Notes under the pieces: model-generated | The model's database searches: none | What the model saw: the letters and a program-made list of their open reading frames with translations, nothing else | What the model was told of the DNA's origin: nothing | Part shown: positions 13,554 to 17,194 of the stretch, piece after piece | How positions within the stretch are numbered: the stretch's first letter is position 1 | How the letters are laid out: each line of letters starts with the position of its first letter | Made by a program: the position numbers and the translations under genes | Assembly (NCBI GenBank): GCA_002383405.1 | Contig: DFYS01000007.1 | Coordinates: 1 to 17,194, forward strand | DNA from: Moorella sp. UBA4076 | Lineage (GTDB): Bacteria > Bacillota > DSM-521 > Neomoorellales > Neomoorellaceae | DNA: 17,194 nucleotides | Reading direction: 5' to 3'

Positions 13554-14315
13554 ATGTCAACCAACACTTCTTCCTGCTGCTTCATCCTGGGCAACAGGGT
13601 CGACAGCCTCACCCTGGCCGGCGCCGTGGCCAGGGTCGATGAATTTATCCAGGCCGGCACACCGCATCATATCGTTACCTTGAACGCTGAAATCGCCTAC
13701 CGGGCTGCCGGCGAGGCGCAGCTCCAGGCGGTCATCAACCGCGCCCACATGGTTACAGCCGACGGCTCTGGTATCCTCTGGGCGGCGCGGCAACTGGGGA
13801 CCCCCCTGCCGGAGCGGGTGACGGGCATTGATCTCCTCCAGGCGCTGGCGGCGGCCGGTGCCGGCAAGGGATGGCGTTTTTACTTCTTCGGCGCCCTGCC
13901 CGGGGTGGTCGAAAAGGCTGCCGCGCAGCTGCGCATAGGCTATCCCGGGCTGGAAGTGGCCGGCCTCCACCACGGTTTTATCGGGCCGGACGCCGTACCC
14001 TACCTGATCAAGGAGATCCGCAAGGTTAAGCCCCACATCCTCCTGGTGGGCCTGGGCGCCCCCAAACAGGAATACTTTATCGCCCGCCACCTGGACGAGC
14101 TCCAGGTACCGGTGGTGATGGGTGTCGGCGGCAGCTTCGACGTGCTGGCCGGCGTCACCCGCCGCGCCCCGGCCTGGATGCAGCGGCTGAACCTGGAATG
14201 GCTCTACCGGGTCATCAGGGAGCCGAAGCGGTACAAAAGGGCGCTGGCCTTGCCGAAGTTTATGCTGGCGGTCCGCAGGGAAGCCCGGCAAAAGCGGAAA
14301 AAGGAAAGCAGCTAG
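13554..14315 (+). CDS. tagA: WecG/TagA/CpsF-family glycosyltransferase (GT26)
   Basis: Family members add N-acetylmannosamine (or a related sugar) to undecaprenyl-PP-GlcNAc, making the linkage unit of wall teichoic acid or a related polymer; they act at the inner membrane face. The 253-aa protein has TLNAE (42-46), ADGSGILWAARQLG with the putative catalytic Asp70, ERVTGIDLL (about 87-95), LVGLGAPKQEYFI, and the C-terminal block GVGGSFDVLAGVTRRAPAWMQRLNLEWLYR, which with the basic tail (RYKRALALPKF, then Lys/Arg-rich) mediates membrane association in TagA. AAGGGG lies 10 nt before the ATG. The 125-bp gap after the LCP gene has small dyads but no clear terminator, so co-transcription is plausible. 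Exact sugar and polymer are unknown. Confidence 0.92.
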   Translation: MSTNTSSCCFILGNRVDSLTLAGAVARVDEFIQAGTPHHIVTLNAEIAYRAAGEAQLQAVINRAHMVTADGSGILWAARQLGTPLPERVTGIDLLQALAAAGAGKGWRFYFFGALPGVVEKAAAQLRIGYPGLEVAGLHHGFIGPDAVPYLIKEIRKVKPHILLVGLGAPKQEYFIARHLDELQVPVVMGVGGSFDVLAGVTRRAPAWMQRLNLEWLYRVIREPKRYKRALALPKFMLAVRREARQKRKKESS

Positions 14316-14334
14316 ACGCTCAGGCCGTTTTTCC

Positions 14335-14435
14335 CCCGGGAGAGGCAACGACCGCTAGCTGCAAGGGCACTTATGGTCACCGTAGTCGCTGCTATCACTG
14401 TTACCCGGGACAACGACCGCTAGCTGCAAGGGCAC
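14335..14435. repeat. Direct repeat pair between tagA and the subtilase gene
   Basis: CCCGGGA followed by a perfect 25-bp sequence occurs twice: 14335-14370 (with a 4-bp GAGG insertion between the two parts) and 14404-14435. The 25-bp core, CAACGACCGC through AAGGGCAC, lies at 14346-14370 and 14411-14435, 65 bp apart, and contains the palindrome GCTAGC. The rest of the 258-bp gap (14316-14573) has GC-rich dyads near 14490-14515 and an AT-rich stretch before the next ribosome-binding site. No gene is seen in it. Confidence 0.85.
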
Positions 14436-14573
14436 CGCTATCTCCAGTCGACGCCAGCCGCCCGGGCACCACCATTTATGCTTACCGGGCCGCCGCGCCA
14501 ACCGGCTTCCAGTGCGGCGAGAGCTTTGTTTGGTTCCGGAAGAATATTCAAGCATATCCAGGAGATTAATACT

Positions 14574-17194
14574 ATGCCCAGCAGTTTACATAAAATAAAG
14601 ATACGGCGGCTTCGCTTACCCGCTTTTATCCTTCGCGCCGGGACCAGAACGTATCGGGCCCGGTCCCGGCCGCGGCTTTTACTGCTCCTTTTAATTCTCT
14701 TGCTCCCGCTGCTCCTGTCCGGGGCGGCCAGTGACCGGCCGGCGGTGCAGTTTTTAAGCGACCGCGCCGCCGACATCACCGGCGCCCGGCCCCTGGCGGT
14801 ACCGGGGTTCATCGTCCCCGGCGGCCTTACCGGCAAAGGCGAGATGGTCGGCCTGGCCGACAGCGGCCTGGACGCCGGCAGCACCAGCGACATCCATCCG
14901 GACCTGGCGAGCACCCCCAACCAGATGCCCAGGGTGGTGATGCTCAAGAGCTGGGCCGGCCGGGCAAAGGCCGATGACCCGCTGGGCCACGGCACCCACC
15001 TGGCCGGGATCATCGCCGGCAGCGGCGCTGCCTCCGACGGCCAGTACCGCGGCCTTGCCCCCGGGGCGAGTATCTATTTCCAGGGCCTGCTCAATGCCCG
15101 GGGCGAAATCGCCGCACCGGAAGACCTCACCCGCCTCTTCCAGCCCGCCTATGAGGCCGGCGTGCGCGTCCACGTCGATGGCTGGGGCGGCGGCCTTAAC
15201 TCCTATCGCGCCGCCGCCGGCCAGATCGACAGCTTCGTGCGCCAGCACCCCGACTTTCTCCCCGTCTTCGGCGCCGGTAACAACGGCCCCGTGCAGGGGT
15301 CGCTGACGGCTGAAGCCAACAGCAAAAACGCCCTGGTCGTCGGGGCGAGCGAATCCGTCCGTCCCGCCTTCAGCCCCGGGGCCAATGATACCCGTAGCCA
15401 GGCCTCTTTTTCCAGCCGCGGCCCGGCCGGCGACGGTCGCTTAAAACCCGACCTGCTGGCACCGGGTACAGGGATTGTCGCCCCCGGCTCCCGCCTGGTA
15501 AAGGGCAATTTCCCGCCCAATGCCGGCTACAGCGTCCAGAGCGGCACCAGCCAGGCGGCGGCCGTGACCGGCGCTGCCGTGGCTGTTTTGCGCCAGTACC
15601 TGCAAACAAAGGATTTCGCGCAGCCCTCCGCCGCCCTGCTGAAGGCGGCCCTGGTAAACGGCGCCTGGACGCCCCCGGCCGGGCCGGCGGCCGCGGCCCC
15701 CGGCATCCTGGACCTGGCCGCTACAGTGCTGGCCCTGGAGGAAGGGACCACGCAGCTGGTAGACGCCGCTGAAGGTCTCCAGGCGGAGGAAGAAGCCACC
15801 TACCGCTTCCAGGTGACGGACAGCGGGGTACCCTTCAAAGCCACCCTGGCCTGGACCGACCCGCCGCCGGCGCCCGGCGCTGCTGCAGCCCTGGTCAACG
15901 ACCTGGATGTGGTAGTAGTGGCACCCGATGGGAGACAGTACAGCGGCAATGATTTTACCGGCGGCGGCCAGCCGGATCGCAAAAACAACCTGGAAAGGGT
16001 TTACATAAAAAACCCTCTCCCCGGTACTTATGCTATCAAGGTACAGGCGGCAGCCATCAGGAAAAACGCTTTGCCGGGCAGCCGGGAAGCCGCTCAGGAC
16101 TTTGCCCTGGCCTTCGGCCAGCCCCTGGCGCAGGGGGTGGTGACCGGCTACGACGGCCGCCGCCAGGTCACCCTGACCGACGGGCGCACCTTCACCGCCC
16201 CTGACGGCGGCATCAAAAACAGTGTCGACGGCGCTGCAGCCCCGGCCGACGCCGCCCACATCCTCCCCGGTGCCGATGCCTACCTGGGGCCGCATACCCT
16301 CTACATCGCCGGCCGCCGCTGGCAGGCCGAGGGCGTCCAGGCCCTGCCCACCAGTGAAGGCGACCTGTTTTTAGAGATCAACAGCCAGGTGCGTCACGGC
16401 GGCTATTATTTCCACCCCGCCGGCAGCCTGGTGGTAAACGGCCAGCCGCGGCCGGAGCTTTTCCTGCCGCCCGGTTTCAGCGTTACTGCTACCCTGAACC
16501 CCGCCACGGCCACCCTGTGGCAGGTCCGCGCCGCTTATCAGGAACAGGAGGGTTTCTTAAGCCGCATCGACCTGGAGAAAAAACAGCTCTGGCTGCTGGG
16601 GAACGCGGAACCGTTTAATTACAGCCCGCAGGTGGCGGTCACCTTCGCCGATAGCATCGTGGCGGCCGGCAGGGCCGACCTGCCCTACGGCGCCGCCGAC
16701 CGGGCCGGACCGGCGACCCTGGTGCCGGGCATGGCCGTACGCCTGGCCATCGACCCGGCTTCGGACCAGGTCACTTACATCGCCGTCAAAAGGGAGCTCG
16801 CCCTGGGTCAGGTGACATCAGTTAAAGGCGATAGCCTCACCCTGGCCACAGGAGCCACCTACACCCTCTTCCCCGGCGCCCCCGTCCGCCGCGACGGCGA
16901 AAAGGCCGCGCTGGACGCCATCCAGCCCGGCGACTGGGCAGCCTTAAATCTCATGCCCGGGGAAAAGGAAATAATCACCCTGACGGCTTACAGCAACGTC
17001 ACCTACGGCCGCGTCCTCTACGTCAGCGATAACCAGGAGAGCCTGTACCTCATGGACTACGCCAACCAGTTCCGTATCTACGAACTGGACGACCATACCG
17101 AGGTGTTCCGCTGGGGTCTCCCCGTTGGTACTGCTACTTTGAGTCCCGGCGACTGGGTGCGCCTGACGCTGGCCCCGGAGGGAGATGCAGCCCT
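14574..17194 (+). CDS. Exported subtilisin-like serine protease (S8), 3-prime end outside window
   Basis: The reading frame is open from ATG 14574 (AGGAG 9 nt upstream) to the window end, at least 873 aa. A basic N-terminus and Leu-rich helix (about 34-50) form a signal peptide or anchor. The subtilase domain (about 85-345) has the full triad: Asp96 (LADSG), His139 (GHGTHLAG), Ser326 (SGTSQAA), plus oxyanion Asn236 (GAGNNG). The usual Pro of GTSMAxP is Ala here. A beta-sandwich follows (about 390-510; LVNDLDVVVVAPDG, NNLERVYI, PGTYAIKVQA), as in KP-43-type subtilases. From about 521 come beta-rich modules opening GVVTGY, GQVTSV (745) and GRVLYV (812), the last two with PGDW. Their function is unknown; wall binding or later anchoring domains beyond the edge are possible. 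It lies downstream of wall-polymer genes. Confidence 0.92.
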   Translation, partial: MPSSLHKIKIRRLRLPAFILRAGTRTYRARSRPRLLLLLLILLLPLLLSGAASDRPAVQFLSDRAADITGARPLAVPGFIVPGGLTGKGEMVGLADSGLDAGSTSDIHPDLASTPNQMPRVVMLKSWAGRAKADDPLGHGTHLAGIIAGSGAASDGQYRGLAPGASIYFQGLLNARGEIAAPEDLTRLFQPAYEAGVRVHVDGWGGGLNSYRAAAGQIDSFVRQHPDFLPVFGAGNNGPVQGSLTAEANSKNALVVGASESVRPAFSPGANDTRSQASFSSRGPAGDGRLKPDLLAPGTGIVAPGSRLVKGNFPPNAGYSVQSGTSQAAAVTGAAVAVLRQYLQTKDFAQPSAALLKAALVNGAWTPPAGPAAAAPGILDLAATVLALEEGTTQLVDAAEGLQAEEEATYRFQVTDSGVPFKATLAWTDPPPAPGAAAALVNDLDVVVVAPDGRQYSGNDFTGGGQPDRKNNLERVYIKNPLPGTYAIKVQAAAIRKNALPGSREAAQDFALAFGQPLAQGVVTGYDGRRQVTLTDGRTFTAPDGGIKNSVDGAAAPADAAHILPGADAYLGPHTLYIAGRRWQAEGVQALPTSEGDLFLEINSQVRHGGYYFHPAGSLVVNGQPRPELFLPPGFSVTATLNPATATLWQVRAAYQEQEGFLSRIDLEKKQLWLLGNAEPFNYSPQVAVTFADSIVAAGRADLPYGAADRAGPATLVPGMAVRLAIDPASDQVTYIAVKRELALGQVTSVKGDSLTLATGATYTLFPGAPVRRDGEKAALDAIQPGDWAALNLMPGEKEIITLTAYSNVTYGRVLYVSDNQESLYLMDYANQFRIYELDDHTEVFRWGLPVGTATLSPGDWVRLTLAPEGDAA

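Noticed and set aside
28..14435. CRISPR array from the repeat pairs at 28-251, 11519-11719 and 14335-14435.
   Set aside because: Each has only two copies, with contiguous or unequal spacing and no cas genes nearby.

Overview
The window looks like chromosomal DNA of an endospore-forming, GC-rich Firmicute, probably a thermophilic Clostridia member of the Moorella type. This assignment is inference from gene content, order and base composition. The backbone murA - spoIID - spoIIQ - spoIIID - mbl is the same conserved order found downstream of the ATP synthase operon in Bacillus subtilis. No rRNA, tRNA, insertion sequence or CRISPR array was recognised.

Layout. 1-328: a two-copy 112-bp tandem repeat and an extended -10 promoter leading into murA (329-1585, TTG start). 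1610-2183: a minus-strand mazEF toxin-antitoxin pair inserted between murA and spoIID, sharing a bidirectional terminator with murA. 2420-5937: sporulation and cell-shape genes spoIID, spoIIQ, spoIIID and mbl. A 300-bp GC-rich, dyad-rich stretch lies between spoIID and spoIIQ, and a good sigma-F-type promoter lies just before spoIIQ. 6086-11350: a drug-efflux locus with a vegetative promoter, a 20-bp TetR-type operator, a lipoprotein membrane-fusion protein, an RND pump overlapping it by ATGA, and a TetR regulator. 11351-12465: a gene-poor stretch with hairpins, a repeated 60-bp element, a 61-aa minus-strand gene of unknown function, and back-to-back promoters leading to a long leader. 12466-17194: cell-envelope genes for an LCP-family ligase, a TagA/WecG glycosyltransferase and a large exported subtilase that runs off the window end.

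How the genes work together. MurA makes the first committed peptidoglycan precursor and Mbl organises wall elongation. SpoIID degrades septal peptidoglycan during engulfment, SpoIIQ forms the forespore side of the channel between the two cells, and SpoIIID switches mother-cell transcription. LCP and TagA-like proteins point to assembly and attachment of a wall glycopolymer, and the subtilase is an exported protease with C-terminal beta-rich modules. The efflux genes form a self-contained unit probably controlled by their own TetR protein.

Most noteworthy: the structured stretch 3401-3706; the tandem repeat at 28-251, whose copy differences preserve a hairpin; a SpoIIQ that keeps the LytM metal ligands lost in B. 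subtilis; a membrane-fusion protein that keeps the R-x3-L-x6-S TolC-docking signature although no outer-membrane channel gene is present; and the long structured leader shared with a divergent small gene at 11950-12465.
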